Assembly (NCBI GenBank): GCA_029862045.1
Contig: JAOTYE010000001.1
Span: 239,414 to 303,413, forward strand
Source of the DNA: Gammaproteobacteria bacterium
GTDB lineage: Bacteria > Pseudomonadota > Gammaproteobacteria > Steroidobacterales > Woeseiaceae
Length of the DNA: 64,000 nt
Direction of reading: 5' to 3'
In this document: positions 35,519 through 44,769 of the stretch, in pieces
How positions within the stretch are numbered: position 1 is the stretch's first letter
Layout of the letters: each line of letters opens with the position of its first letter
Notes under the pieces: generated by a model
What the model saw: only the letters and a program-made list of their open reading frames with translations
Database searches by the model: none
Told to the model about the DNA's origin: nothing
Program-made: the position numbers and the translations under genes

Positions 35519-35637
35519 CTGTCGGCGCACTGCGTGCGCCTCGGTTCGAACCTTCCAGGTTCGACTCCTGATTCCGGGTGAAAAAAGAAAAGCCCCCATA
35601 AAGGGGGCTCTTCTTTTTTTGGCTGGGGGACCAGGAT
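35519..35637. repeat. 119-bp direct repeat, copy 1
   Basis: Identical over 119 bp to 35691-35809, with 53 bp between. It ends in an orphan copy of the last 18 bases of the neighbouring tRNA-Gln (reverse strand), joined to a copy of its terminator hairpin (35591-35609). It also has a palindromic GGCGCACTGCGTGCGCC at its left end. Confidence 0.9.
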
Positions 35638-35690
35638 GGATTCGGGCCTATGGCCCTCACCCTGTGGGCAGAAACGCGTCGCGTTTCTGT

Positions 35691-35809
35691 CTGTCGGCGC
35701 ACTGCGTGCGCCTCGGTTCGAACCTTCCAGGTTCGACTCCTGATTCCGGGTGAAAAAAGAAAAGCCCCCATAAAGGGGGCTCTTCTTTTTTTGGCTGGGG
35801 GACCAGGAT
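35691..35809. repeat. 119-bp direct repeat, copy 2
   Basis: The copy contiguous with the intact tRNA-Gln; its last 18 bp are the tRNA's 3' end. A segmental duplication or the scar of an element that entered at the tRNA 3' end would both produce this. Confidence 0.9.
35752..35791 (-). terminator. Terminator of tRNA-Gln
   Basis: AGCCCCC (35763-35769) pairs with GGGGGCT (35775-35781); the reverse strand then runs TTTCTTTTTTC. T-runs flank both sides, so it may act both ways. An exact copy lies at 35580-35619. Confidence 0.85.
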
Positions 35810-35865
35810 TCGAACCTGGGTTGGCGGAGTCAGAGTCCGCAGTCCTACCGCTAGACGATCCCCCA
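35792..35865 (-). tRNA. tRNA-Gln (anticodon CTG)
   Basis: 74 nt including an encoded CCA. The acceptor TGGGGGA pairs with TCCCCCA, the T arm is CCAGGTTCGAATCCTGG, and the anticodon stem GCGGA/TCCGC encloses CTCTGAC, giving anticodon CTG for CAG codons. It lies just downstream of rpsI on the same strand. Confidence 0.95.
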
Positions 35866-35891
35866 ATTCCGGCGGGGCTCGCAGCTCCAGT

Positions 35892-36284
35892 TTACCGCTT
35901 GGAGTACTGCGTTGCGCGGCGTGCCTTGCGAAGGCCGACCTTCTTGCGCTCAACCTCGCGAGCGTCGCGCGTCACGAATCCGGCTTTGCGGAGCGTGGGT
36001 CGCAACGACTCATCGTACTGCATCAGTGCGCGCGTCAATCCATGGCGAATCGCGCCAGCCTGACCCGTCGTGCCGCCACCCTTGACGGTTACATTGACGT
36101 CAAACGTAGCCGTCATTTGCATCAGTTCCAGCGGTTGCCGGACGATCATCTGCGCCGTCTTGCGGCCGAAGAACGTATCGAGCGGCCGGTCATTGACCGT
36201 GATCGTACCGCTACCCGGCTTCAGGAAAACTCGGGCCGTTGAGGTCTTGCGACGGCCAGTGCCGTAAAAATTCGTGTCACTCAT
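35892..36284 (-). CDS. rpsI: 30S ribosomal protein S9
   Basis: 130 residues, full length, with the [18 protein letters not shown] start and the basic C-terminus ending QYSKR that reaches the ribosomal P site. It overlaps rplM by one base (TAATG at 36282-36286), the universal L13-S9 pair. Confidence 0.98.
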   Translation of the reverse strand: MSDTNFYGTGRRKTSTARVFLKPGSGTITVNDRPLDTFFGRKTAQMIVRQPLELMQMTATFDVNVTVKGGGTTGQAGAIRHGLTRALMQYDESLRPTLRKAGFVTRDAREVERKKVGLRKARRATQYSKR

Positions 36285-36718
36285 TATGCGTTCACTTCCA
36301 GTGCGATCGGCTGCTGTGCAACGTGATCGTGTTCCGGTCCTTTGAATACTTTCAGCTTGGAGTACATCTTGCGACCCAATGGCCCGCGCGGCAGCATGCC
36401 CTTTACGGCATGCTGCAATGCGCGCTCCGGTGTTTCCTCAAGCAGCTTCTCAAGTGGTATTGACTTGAGATTGCCGATGTAACCCGTGTGGTGATGGTAC
36501 ATCTTGTCCTTGAGCTTGTTGCCGGTCACGCGGATTTTCTCGGCGTTTATGACAACGATGTAATCGCCCGTGTCCACGTGCGGCGTATATTCGGGTTTGT
36601 GCTTGCCGCGCAGGCGACGGGCGATCTCGGTCGACAGGCGACCCAGGGTCTTTCCTGTAGCGTCGACCACGAACCAATCGCGGCGTACCTCTGCTGGCTT
36701 GGCAGAAAACGTCTTCAT
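36284..36718 (-). CDS. rplM: 50S ribosomal protein L13
   Basis: 144 residues from the ATG at 36718 ([20 protein letters not shown]), an early-assembling large-subunit protein; the [16 protein letters not shown] end is typical. A longer open frame upstream runs into the 5' leader and the DUF481 terminator and is rejected. The 120-bp leader holds no obvious gene. Confidence 0.98.
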   Translation of the reverse strand: MKTFSAKPAEVRRDWFVVDATGKTLGRLSTEIARRLRGKHKPEYTPHVDTGDYIVVINAEKIRVTGNKLKDKMYHHHTGYIGNLKSIPLEKLLEETPERALQHAVKGMLPRGPLGRKMYSKLKVFKGPEHDHVAQQPIALEVNA

Positions 36719-36835
36719 TATCTTATTTCCATCGGGAATCTGGTTGCTTCGGCCCTGCGAGCTGGCGGAGGCCGGAAAGGCGCGAAATTTTACTTGAGGG
36801 CCCCGCCTAATGCAAACAATCCGTGCCGGGCCGGG

Positions 36836-36866
36836 TAAGAAAACGCGCCCCTTTCGGGGCGAATTT
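36836..36866 (-). terminator. Putative terminator of the DUF481 gene
   Basis: On the reverse strand CGCCCC-GAAA-GGGGCG is followed by CGTTTTCTTA, between the DUF481 gene's stop and the rplM leader. Short T-run, so moderate confidence. Confidence 0.55.
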
Positions 36867-36907
36867 TCGCAAACCAATTCAATTACTTAGCAATTTAGCA
36901 CCTGTGC

Positions 36908-37627
36908 TCAGAACACGTATTCAAGCGACAAGGCCGTGTAAGTATCGGTCTTCTCAGTCAAAGGCGGGACATCCGAGTTGTTTTTAACCGTGTACGAGGC
37001 AACGAGCGCCAGGTTGCCAACCAGGCTGGCAGACAGCTTCGTGACCGACTCGAGATAGGTATTCTCCTGACCAGCCTCCACTGTAATGTCCTGCTGAAAG
37101 GCCGCCGTGTCGCTAATTTGCCAGGTGTAGTTCAGGCCACCGCGGGCGATCGTCTCGTTTTCTTCAGTGCCATCGGCAAGGTCGGACTGACGCGCACCGC
37201 CGCCGATTTCAGCGTTTAGCTTGTGCTTTTCCGTATCGATCAGACGGCGTCCGTAGCCGGCGGTCTGCGAGAACTGCGTCTCATAGCCACTGAAACGATC
37301 CTTGCGCCAGTTCAACTGCCCGAACAGGTAGTTGTTCTCGGAAAAGTTGCGCTCACTCTTCCAGGCCGCCTCGTAAGCCTCGGCCGTGGTCGTATCGGCC
37401 TCGGTCGAGGTGATTGCCAGCGCATTGAACATGTGTTTCCAATCACCAGTCGTGTAGCTGATCTCGAAGCCCGAATTGAGACTCGAATTGTCGGTATTGC
37501 CCGATGTCGCCAGATAGCCCAGCGTCGCCTTACCCGCCCACGGGCTTTTTTCTTCTTCCTCCTCGGCTGCAAATAACGGTGTTGCAAGCACCAGCAGGCC
37601 GACGATCCAAACACTGCGCAAGTTCAT
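36908..37627 (-). CDS. DUF481 outer-membrane beta-barrel protein (YdiY-like)
   Basis: 239 residues with a signal peptide ([20 protein letters not shown]) and an acidic run (EEEEEKSPW), then alternating strands such as [20 protein letters not shown], ending with the outer-membrane C-terminal Phe (ALSLEYVF). The family is annotated as salt-induced outer membrane protein; function unclear. Divergent from coq7. Confidence 0.87.
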   Translation of the reverse strand: MNLRSVWIVGLLVLATPLFAAEEEEEKSPWAGKATLGYLATSGNTDNSSLNSGFEISYTTGDWKHMFNALAITSTEADTTTAEAYEAAWKSERNFSENNYLFGQLNWRKDRFSGYETQFSQTAGYGRRLIDTEKHKLNAEIGGGARQSDLADGTEENETIARGGLNYTWQISDTAAFQQDITVEAGQENTYLESVTKLSASLVGNLALVASYTVKNNSDVPPLTEKTDTYTALSLEYVF

Positions 37628-37681
37628 TCCCGGTCTCCATATTCAGGGGGCCGCGGAGTATACCTGCGCCAGGCACAGCAT

Positions 37682-37690
37682 TGCTATAAT
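37682..37690 (+). promoter_or_regulatory. Extended -10 promoter of coq7, likely leaderless
   Basis: TGCTATAAT, a perfect -10 with the upstream TG, ends 7 bases before the coq7 ATG at 37698. Transcription should begin at or one base before the start codon, and no ribosome site is present. Confidence 0.65.
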
Positions 37691-37697
37691 TCCGCCC

Positions 37698-38342
37698 ATG
37701 GAAGACCGGGATCTTACGCCGCTCGATCGCCTCCTCGCGAGTGTCGACAATGCGTTACGCACGATCGCTGCCCCGGCTGGCCGCCCGTCCCGCGAAAATC
37801 CTGCCGCCGAGATCGCCGAGAGCGAGCTCAGCGATGATCAAAAAGCCCATGCCGCCGGGCTCATGCGCGTTAATCATGCTGGCGAAGTCGCGGCGCAGGG
37901 CCTTTATCAGGGCCATGCAGTCGTCGCCCGCGATGCCATGATAGAGAAACAGATGCAGCATGCTGCCGATGAGGAATTCGACCACCTCGCCTGGTGCGAA
38001 CAACGGCTTGCGGAGCTTAACGCCGGTCCGAGTCGCCTCAGTCCGGTCTGGTATGCCGGCGCATTCGCGATCGGCGCCGCCAGCGGCGTGCTCGGCGATC
38101 GCTGGAGCCTCGGCTTTATTGCCGAAACCGAGAGGCAGGTCTGTGCGCATCTCGACAGCCATCTCGATCGACTTCCCGACGACGATGCGAAGAGTCGTGC
38201 AATCGTAAGAAAAATGCGCGACGAAGAGGAACAACACGGGGAGAACGCGATCGAGGCGGGCGCAGCGCAGCTGCCTGACCCGATTCAGCGACTCATGCAA
38301 CTCACGGCTAAATTGATGACCAAAACGGCTTATCGGCTATGA
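37698..38342 (+). CDS. coq7: Ubiquinone hydroxylase Coq7/UbiF-type (demethoxyubiquinone hydroxylase)
   Basis: A 214-residue membrane-associated di-iron enzyme for the last ring hydroxylation in ubiquinone synthesis. Its ligands lie in [45 protein letters not shown] and DEEQHGENA. Its presence explains why only two UbiH-type flavin hydroxylases are seen in the ubiH operon of this window. Confidence 0.94.
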   Translation: MEDRDLTPLDRLLASVDNALRTIAAPAGRPSRENPAAEIAESELSDDQKAHAAGLMRVNHAGEVAAQGLYQGHAVVARDAMIEKQMQHAADEEFDHLAWCEQRLAELNAGPSRLSPVWYAGAFAIGAASGVLGDRWSLGFIAETERQVCAHLDSHLDRLPDDDAKSRAIVRKMRDEEEQHGENAIEAGAAQLPDPIQRLMQLTAKLMTKTAYRL

Positions 38343-38424
38343 AATCAATGGAAACACGGACTTAGCTTGCCCTTCTCAGCTAACTGTATTAAAAGAGGGG
38401 CGCACCGGCGTTGAGGAACAACCT

Positions 38425-39078
38425 ATGCAGACCACAGCGAAGACTTTGAGCGATGTACCGGCGATTAACCGATTCCTGAGCTACTGCCGCGTACGGACCG
38501 TCCCTTCCAAAACTGTAATGATCCACGCCGGCGATTTGCCCGACGTGTTGTATTACATCGTCGACGGTTCCGTTGAAGTCATGATCGAGGACGAAGATGG
38601 TAACGAGATGGTGCTGGCCTACCTGAATAAGGGCCAGTTCTTTGGCGAGATGGGTCTGTTTTACGAGCAACCGACTCGAAGCGCCTGGGTCCGGACGCGT
38701 ACGGAGTGCGAAATCGCCGAGATGACCTATCCGCGTTTCCGACAAATTGCCAGTGAAAGCCCCGGACTCGTCTTCGAACTGGCGACGCAGCTCGCGACTC
38801 GCCTTGACCGCACCAACCGCAAGCTCGGCGACCTCGCCTTTGTTGACGTGACCGGCCGCGTCGCACACGCGATCATGGATCTCTGCAATGAGCCTGACGC
38901 AATGACGCATCCGGACGGCATGCAGATCAAAGTGAGCCGTCAGGAGTTAAGCCGCCTGGTCGGCTGTTCGCGCGAAATGGCTGGCAGGGTATTGAAGGTT
39001 CTCGAAGAACAGGGACTCGTCACGGCCAGCGGCAAGACGATTGTTGTCTACGGCGCGAGACCGAACCGCAAGCTCTAA
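38425..39078 (+). CDS. crp: cAMP receptor protein (Crp/Vfr)
   Basis: 217 residues. The cyclic-nucleotide domain has the phosphate-binding cassette [18 protein letters not shown], with Glu, Arg and Ser needed for cAMP contact, then a long dimer helix and a winged HTH ([20 protein letters not shown]). It is close to Vfr/E. coli CRP. A ribosome site GAGGAACAACC precedes the ATG. It overlaps the convergent rpe by 4 bp. Confidence 0.94.
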   Translation: MQTTAKTLSDVPAINRFLSYCRVRTVPSKTVMIHAGDLPDVLYYIVDGSVEVMIEDEDGNEMVLAYLNKGQFFGEMGLFYEQPTRSAWVRTRTECEIAEMTYPRFRQIASESPGLVFELATQLATRLDRTNRKLGDLAFVDVTGRVAHAIMDLCNEPDAMTHPDGMQIKVSRQELSRLVGCSREMAGRVLKVLEEQGLVTASGKTIVVYGARPNRKL

Positions 39079-39743
39079 GCCGCTTTTTCTATCGCCGACT
39101 TCATTGCAGTGATTGTCGCTGCGTAGTCGTTGCTGCCGAAAATCGCGGAACCCGCGACAAAAGTATCGGCACCGGCTGCTGCAATCTCGCCGATATTATC
39201 GACCTTGACCCCACCGTCGATTTCGAGGCGTATGTCCCGGCCGCTATTGTCGATAATCTCCCGCGCCTCGCGCAGCTTGTCGAGCGCCGTCGGGATGAAA
39301 CTCTGCCCGCCAAACCCCGGATTGACCGACATGATCAACACCATATCGACCTTGTCGATGACGTGATCGAGGCAGGTCAGCGGTGTTGCGGGGTTAAAAA
39401 CGAGCCCTGCCTTGCAGCCCTGGTCGCGAATCAAAGCCAGTGAGCGATCGATGTGCCGGCTCACCTCGGGGTGAAACGTAATGTAGTTCGCCCCGGCCTT
39501 GGCAAAATCGGGAATGATGCGATCCACGGGCTCGATCATCAGGTGCACATCGATCGGCGCCTCAATGCCATGTTTGCGCAATGCCTCACAGATCAGCGGA
39601 CCTATCGTCAGATTCGGCACGAAGTGATTATCCATGACGTCGAAATGCACGATGTCCGCGCCAGCGTCGAGCACAGCGTTCACGTCATCGCCCAGCCGCG
39701 CAAAATCGGCCGAGAGAATTGATGGTGCTATAAGTGGTGTCAC
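39075..39743 (-). CDS. rpe: Ribulose-phosphate 3-epimerase
   Basis: A 222-residue TIM-barrel enzyme converting ribulose 5-phosphate and xylulose 5-phosphate. Metal and catalytic residues show in [37 protein letters not shown] and LEIDGGVK. With rpiA at 27 kb it completes the isomerase pair of the pentose phosphate pathway. Confidence 0.97.
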   Translation of the reverse strand: MTPLIAPSILSADFARLGDDVNAVLDAGADIVHFDVMDNHFVPNLTIGPLICEALRKHGIEAPIDVHLMIEPVDRIIPDFAKAGANYITFHPEVSRHIDRSLALIRDQGCKAGLVFNPATPLTCLDHVIDKVDMVLIMSVNPGFGGQSFIPTALDKLREAREIIDNSGRDIRLEIDGGVKVDNIGEIAAAGADTFVAGSAIFGSNDYAATITAMKSAIEKAA

Positions 39744-39851
39744 ATTGCCTTCCTTCCTGGTCAGGATGACCTCATATCGCGACGCACATGGCTGTGCGAG
39801 AGCGACGATGTGCTGCCAAATGTACCTGAGCCTGCAGCGTTCGGACAGGGG

Positions 39852-40646
39852 TCATCGGATCGACCGTCGCGCCTTCAGCATCTCATAGGCGCCGCGTATC
39901 TCGCGTGTGCGCTTATGCGCTTCGGCAACGACCGCGTCGTCCGGGTTGCTCGATGCGATCTTGTCAGGATGACTCTTGTTCATGGCCCGCCGGTACGCCT
40001 TCTTGATCTGGTCATTGCTGGCGGAGTCATCGATACCGAGCGTTCGGTAGGCCTGCTTGATGCGCCGCGAGTCGGCATCGCCGGCCGGTGAATGCCGAAA
40101 TCCTTTTTGCGCACGTATCATCGCCTCGAGCTGCGCGAGATCAACGCGGCCGATGTCGAGCTCGGTACAGACTGTCCAGATAGCGGCACGTTCTTTCTGG
40201 TGCAGCCGGTCCTTTGCCAGCACGACCTCGAGCAGCAGGCGCACGAACAGAATCCGAAGTTCCGCGCGGCGTGCGGCTACGCGTCTTAGCTGGCGAATCG
40301 TTTGCGTGAGCGGAAACGCCGCGTGTTTACCGTCATCGAACCAGTTGATGGCGTTGCGCACTTTGGCCGGACCAAGCCCAAGGCGGTGCATGACAGCACG
40401 CGCAGCGCGAATTTCCTCCTCGCTGACGCGGCCATCTATCTTCGCGATGTGTCCCATCGTCTGAAATAGCGGCTTCACGTATTCGTCAGGCAAACGTCCG
40501 ACCGAAGAACTATGTTGTTCAAAGCTGCGGAATTGCGCGACGAGAAACCGATCGACCTGGTGACCGAGAATGAGGCCGAGAAGCGCGAACCAGGGCTTAA
40601 GGGTTGCGAGGCCCGCCAATGTGCCGATTATTTTGCCCCAGTACAA
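39852..40646 (-). CDS. djlA: DnaJ-like co-chaperone DjlA
   Basis: 264 residues. An N-terminal membrane segment with [12 protein letters not shown], as in E. coli DjlA, a TerB-like helical middle ([21 protein letters not shown]), and a C-terminal J domain with the DnaK-activating HPD ([10 protein letters not shown]). It starts with TTG at 40646, supported by the match of its first residues to DjlA. Divergent from purC with 130 bp between. Confidence 0.9.
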   Translation of the reverse strand: MYWGKIIGTLAGLATLKPWFALLGLILGHQVDRFLVAQFRSFEQHSSSVGRLPDEYVKPLFQTMGHIAKIDGRVSEEEIRAARAVMHRLGLGPAKVRNAINWFDDGKHAAFPLTQTIRQLRRVAARRAELRILFVRLLLEVVLAKDRLHQKERAAIWTVCTELDIGRVDLAQLEAMIRAQKGFRHSPAGDADSRRIKQAYRTLGIDDSASNDQIKKAYRRAMNKSHPDKIASSNPDDAVVAEAHKRTREIRGAYEMLKARRSIR

Positions 40647-40776
40647 TCCAGAATCTCACGATGGGCCGTCGGCCAATCCTAACGTCTGCGCGCGCGGTTT
40701 CCTATGGCAACCCTTGCCTCGACCATGCCGAACGGCGATCATTCCCGGGGTCCTGCAACCAGAGAGCACCGCATTT

Positions 40777-41673
40777 ATGAGTTCAGCCGATGCACTGTAT
40801 GAGTCTCAGCTGCCCGGCCTGCCGTTAATCGGGCGCGGCAAAGTCCGGGATATTTACAGTGTGGATGACGATCACTTGTTGATCGTTACGACAGATCGAC
40901 TGTCGGCCTACGACGTCGTGTTGCCCGATCCGATGCCCATGAAAGGCCATGTGCTGACACAGATTTCGCTGTTCTGGTTTCGGATGATGGCGGATATCAT
41001 CGACAATCAACTAACCGGGTTGGAGATTGACGACGTCGTGACTGATCCCGAAGCGGCAAGACCGCTCCGCGACCGTTCGCTTGTCGTCAAACGACTCAAG
41101 CCGCTGCCGATCGAGGCTGTCGTGCGAGGCTATCTGATCGGCTCTGGCTGGCGCGACTATCTCGCGACAGGTGCCACCAGTGGGATCGAGTTGCCGCCCG
41201 GTTTGGCACAGGCAGCCAAATTGCCGCAGACACTGTTTACGCCGGCCAGCAAGGCCGAGGCCGGCGACCACGATGAAAACATCAGTTTCGACGCTGTCGT
41301 CGACCTGATTGGTGAAAAGCTCGCAACCAGAGTCCGGGATGTGTCAATCGCGATCTACGAGCGTGCCGCAGAATACGCGCTCGAGCGCGGCATCATTATT
41401 GCGGACACGAAATTCGAGTTCGGTCTTGACGACGAGGGCCGTCTGTACCTGATTGACGAAGTTCTTACCCCGGACTCATCGCGCTTCTGGCCCGTCGACG
41501 GCTATCGGACCGGCATCAGCCCGCCGAGCTTCGATAAGCAATTCGTGCGAGACTATCTGGACACGCTCGATTGGGACAAGACGGCACCCGGCCCTGCGCT
41601 GCCGGCCGATGTGCTCACTCGGACCAGCGAAAAATATCAGGAGGCCTACGCCCGGCTCACGGGCGTCGCATAG
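40777..41673 (+). CDS. purC: Phosphoribosylaminoimidazole-succinocarboxamide synthase
   Basis: A 298-residue SAICAR synthase for purine synthesis. It contains [19 protein letters not shown], the [10 protein letters not shown] region and IADTKFEFG with the following [12 protein letters not shown] signature. The ATG at 40777 begins the conserved part; the longer open frame upstream overlaps the divergent djlA. The next gene starts 10 bp after. Confidence 0.97.
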   Translation: MSSADALYESQLPGLPLIGRGKVRDIYSVDDDHLLIVTTDRLSAYDVVLPDPMPMKGHVLTQISLFWFRMMADIIDNQLTGLEIDDVVTDPEAARPLRDRSLVVKRLKPLPIEAVVRGYLIGSGWRDYLATGATSGIELPPGLAQAAKLPQTLFTPASKAEAGDHDENISFDAVVDLIGEKLATRVRDVSIAIYERAAEYALERGIIIADTKFEFGLDDEGRLYLIDEVLTPDSSRFWPVDGYRTGISPPSFDKQFVRDYLDTLDWDKTAPGPALPADVLTRTSEKYQEAYARLTGVA

Positions 41674-41683
41674 AAAAGCAACG

Positions 41684-43000
41684 ATGATCCCGACGCTCCG
41701 CATGAAATTCGACGACCTCGTCTGGGGAGAAGCTCTCGAACAGCGCGGCAAGACGGGTCATGTGCTCGCCGTGATACTCCGCTACCTGTACGGGCTGATT
41801 CGCGACATGTTTTCGGGGCAGCTGACGCTGCGGGCTATGAGCCTCGTTTACACGACCCTGTTGTCCATCGTGCCACTGATTGCGTTCAGCTTTTCGGTGC
41901 TGCAAGGCTTCGGCGTTCATAACCGGCTCGAACCGCTGCTCTATGAGTTACTCGCACCATTAGGCAATCGGGGTGCCGAGATAACGAAAGAGATCATCAA
42001 TCTCGTTGATGGCGTCAGGGGCGGCGTACTCGGCGGCATCAGCCTCGCGTTCTTTATCTACACCGCTGTATCAATGGTGCAAAAAGTCGAAGAGAGCTTT
42101 AATTACGTCTGGTATGTCGCAAAACCGCGCAGCCTTGCGAAGCGGCTGACCCATTACATGATCGTCCTGCTGATAGGCCCGGTCGTTATTGTCATCGCAC
42201 TCGGCATGATTGCGTCCCTGCGCAGCACCACGGCCGTACAATTTTTCCTGACAGCTGAGGCGCTCGGCCCCGTGTTCGTGGCGACCAGCAAGCTAACACC
42301 GTATTTGCTCGTCGTCGCAGTCTTTACGTTTCTCTACATGTACATGCCGAATACGCGCGTACGCTTCAAGTCCGCGCTCGTCGGCGGGATCGCGGGCGGT
42401 TTCATCTGGGCGACTTTGAGCACGATCTTCACGACCTTCGTTGTGTTCTCGACGCGCACGCAACTGATCTACTCGGGGTTTGCCGTCGCGATCATTGCGC
42501 TGATCTGGCTGTACCTCAATTGGCTGGTCCTTTTGATCGGCGCACAGCTCGCCTACTACTTTCAGAATCCCGCATTCCTGCGCATTGGGCGCCGCGAGCC
42601 GCGTCTGTCGAACTCGATGCGCGAGCGACTCGCGCTTAATGTCATGCTGTTGGTTGGCCGCGCGTTTCGTGATCCCGATCAGTCGATCACAATGGGTGAA
42701 ATAAGCAAGGAGCTGCGCATGCCGTCCATTGCGCTGGCACCGGTGGTCACTGCGCTTGATCAGGCCGGCTTGTTAGCCGCGACTGAAAAAGAAGATCTGT
42801 TGCCGGGCCGGGATATATCGACGATTCGTCTGGACGACATACTCTCTGTCGTCCGTGTGCATGGCGAGACCGGTTCCTATCGTGATCCCAAATGGTCGAG
42901 CGAAATCGACACGCTCGGCAAAGACCTGGATGATTCGATACTTACGACCGTAGGCACTCGAACGCTGATAGATTTGTTAGAGCCCGCCGCAGGGGAATAA
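41684..43000 (+). CDS. YihY/BrkB family inner-membrane protein
   Basis: 438 residues. About six helices (for example TTLLSIVPLIAFSFSVLQGF and FIWATLSTIFTTFVVF) followed by a roughly 150-residue cytoplasmic tail that resembles a winged-helix (SITMGEISKELRMPSIALAP). This matches YihY (once called RNase BN), now thought an envelope integrity protein. It runs close behind purC and 2 bp before the Na/Pi transporter. Confidence 0.9.
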   Translation: MIPTLRMKFDDLVWGEALEQRGKTGHVLAVILRYLYGLIRDMFSGQLTLRAMSLVYTTLLSIVPLIAFSFSVLQGFGVHNRLEPLLYELLAPLGNRGAEITKEIINLVDGVRGGVLGGISLAFFIYTAVSMVQKVEESFNYVWYVAKPRSLAKRLTHYMIVLLIGPVVIVIALGMIASLRSTTAVQFFLTAEALGPVFVATSKLTPYLLVVAVFTFLYMYMPNTRVRFKSALVGGIAGGFIWATLSTIFTTFVVFSTRTQLIYSGFAVAIIALIWLYLNWLVLLIGAQLAYYFQNPAFLRIGRREPRLSNSMRERLALNVMLLVGRAFRDPDQSITMGEISKELRMPSIALAPVVTALDQAGLLAATEKEDLLPGRDISTIRLDDILSVVRVHGETGSYRDPKWSSEIDTLGKDLDDSILTTVGTRTLIDLLEPAAGE

Positions 43001-43002
43001 CA

Positions 43003-44715
43003 GTGGATAACAGCACGATCGATCTCTGGCCGATGCTAATCGGCCTGCTCGGCGGTCTGGCGATTTTCTTGTTCGGCCTGGACCAGCTAACGGACATGCT
43101 CAAAGCGACCGCCGGCGCGCGCATGCGCGATGGGCTCGCACGCATCACAACCAATCGCTTCAAAGGCGTGGTGGCGGGCGCCTTTACGACAGCCGTCATA
43201 CAGTCGTCGTCGGTGACCACGGTTCTTGTGGTCGGTTTCGTTTCCGCCGGATTGATGACGTTGCAACAGTCCATCGGCGTGATCATGGGCGCCAGCATTG
43301 GCACGACTGTGACGGCGCAAATCGTCGCATTCAAAGTCACGCAGTATGCGCTCGTGGCCGTGATCATCGGCTTCGTGATGCAGTTCTTCTTTCAAAACCA
43401 CCGCGTGAAGCGCTACGGCATGATGGTGCTGGGTCTCGGGCTCGTGTTCTATGGCATGAACATGATGGGCGATGCGACGCGGCCCTTGCGCAGCTACCAA
43501 CCGTTCATCGAATTGCTGGCGCAACTGGACAATCCTGTTCTGGCGATACTGCTGAGCGCAGGCTTCACGGCGCTGATTCAAAGTTCCTCTGCCACCACCG
43601 GCGTCATTATCGTCCTTGGGAGCCAGGGTCTGATCTCGCTCGAACAAGGCGTTGCGCTCGTACTTGGCGCCAACATTGGCACCTGTGTTACTGCGCTGCT
43701 GGCGGCGATTGGCAAGCAACGGCAAGGCATGCGGTCAGCACTCATTCACGTCATTTTCAACGTCTCCGGTGTCCTGATCTGGTTCGGTTTCATCGATGAG
43801 CTCGCGCAATTCGCCCGGTGGCTGTCACCCACGGCTCCGGAGCTTCGAGGCATGGAGCGACTTGCCGCAGAGATCCCACGGCAGATCGCCAACGCACATA
43901 CGCTGTTCAATGTCGGCAACACGCTGATCTTCATCTGGTTCACGGGCGCATTGGCCTGGCTCGTAACCAGGCTGCTGCCGGACAAACGCCCGACCGCGGC
44001 AGGCGAGATTGAGCCGCGATTCCTTAACCGGGCGTTAATCGAAACCCCGGCGCTGGCATTGGATGCGGCACGCATGGAGATCGTCAGAATGGCAGGACAT
44101 GTGTTGCCGATGGTCCGCCAAGCAGGCCCCGCCGTTCTCGAAGGGTCGCAAGACGACCTCGATCGCATTCACACGCTCGACCACGAGGTCGACGTACTGC
44201 ATGCTGCAATCGTCAAATACCTTGGCCGGGTATCGCGCGAAGAACTGATTTCGAGGGAGACAAAAAAACTGAGCGCGTATCTGAGTATCGCAACATTGTT
44301 TGAGAGCATTGGTGATGTGGTTGAGACCGACCTTGTCCACGTCGGCAGCAAGCGCCTGGAACGCAATGTTAGTGTAAGCGCAGACACACAGAGTATTATC
44401 AACGAGTTGGCCGATAGAGTGACCTGGGCAGTGGAGAGTGCAGCCGAAGCTGTGGATCGGGGCGACATGTCACTGGCCCGGAAAGTCGTCGACGCCAAGG
44501 ACGACGTGAGTCAAATCGCGGATCGAATTAGTAACCGGCTTGTCGATCGCCTGATAGCGGAAGACCCGCACCGCACCGCAACCTATCGCATCGAAAGTCA
44601 GCTAGTAGAAAACTACCTGCGTATTTTCTATTTCGCGAAACGCGTCGCCAAGCTCGTCGCCCAGGACGATTTGGTTGACGAAGGTCCAGTACCAGCGATT
44701 GCGCCGGCGGTCTGA
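43003..44715 (+). CDS. Na+/phosphate cotransporter with PhoU-like tail
   Basis: 570 residues from GTG 43003. Two inverted NptA/PNaS repeats carry the QSSS signatures (TTAVIQSSSVTTVLVVGF and FTALIQSSSATTGVII), and the C-terminal 200 residues form PhoU-type helical bundles. It would import phosphate (or efflux it) with sodium. Coupled to the YihY-type gene by a 2-bp gap. Confidence 0.92.
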   Translation: MDNSTIDLWPMLIGLLGGLAIFLFGLDQLTDMLKATAGARMRDGLARITTNRFKGVVAGAFTTAVIQSSSVTTVLVVGFVSAGLMTLQQSIGVIMGASIGTTVTAQIVAFKVTQYALVAVIIGFVMQFFFQNHRVKRYGMMVLGLGLVFYGMNMMGDATRPLRSYQPFIELLAQLDNPVLAILLSAGFTALIQSSSATTGVIIVLGSQGLISLEQGVALVLGANIGTCVTALLAAIGKQRQGMRSALIHVIFNVSGVLIWFGFIDELAQFARWLSPTAPELRGMERLAAEIPRQIANAHTLFNVGNTLIFIWFTGALAWLVTRLLPDKRPTAAGEIEPRFLNRALIETPALALDAARMEIVRMAGHVLPMVRQAGPAVLEGSQDDLDRIHTLDHEVDVLHAAIVKYLGRVSREELISRETKKLSAYLSIATLFESIGDVVETDLVHVGSKRLERNVSVSADTQSIINELADRVTWAVESAAEAVDRGDMSLARKVVDAKDDVSQIADRISNRLVDRLIAEDPHRTATYRIESQLVENYLRIFYFAKRVAKLVAQDDLVDEGPVPAIAPAV

Positions 44716-44769
44716 CAACCGCGGCAATCGTTCGTCCGCTGGCTGCATGCTCTGGGGGCGGGCGGGCTC

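Noticed and set aside
35540..35580. Possible tRNA pseudogene (CGGTTCGAACC and CCAGGTTCGACTCC T-arm-like pieces) in the 119-bp repeat
   Set aside because: No acceptor or anticodon stems could be folded around it; only the 18-nt tRNA-Gln end is supported.
35415..35771. N-terminal extension of nhaD
   Set aside because: The frame crosses the duplicated tRNA-flanking repeat and a terminator; the signal-like helix starts at the GTG at 35414.
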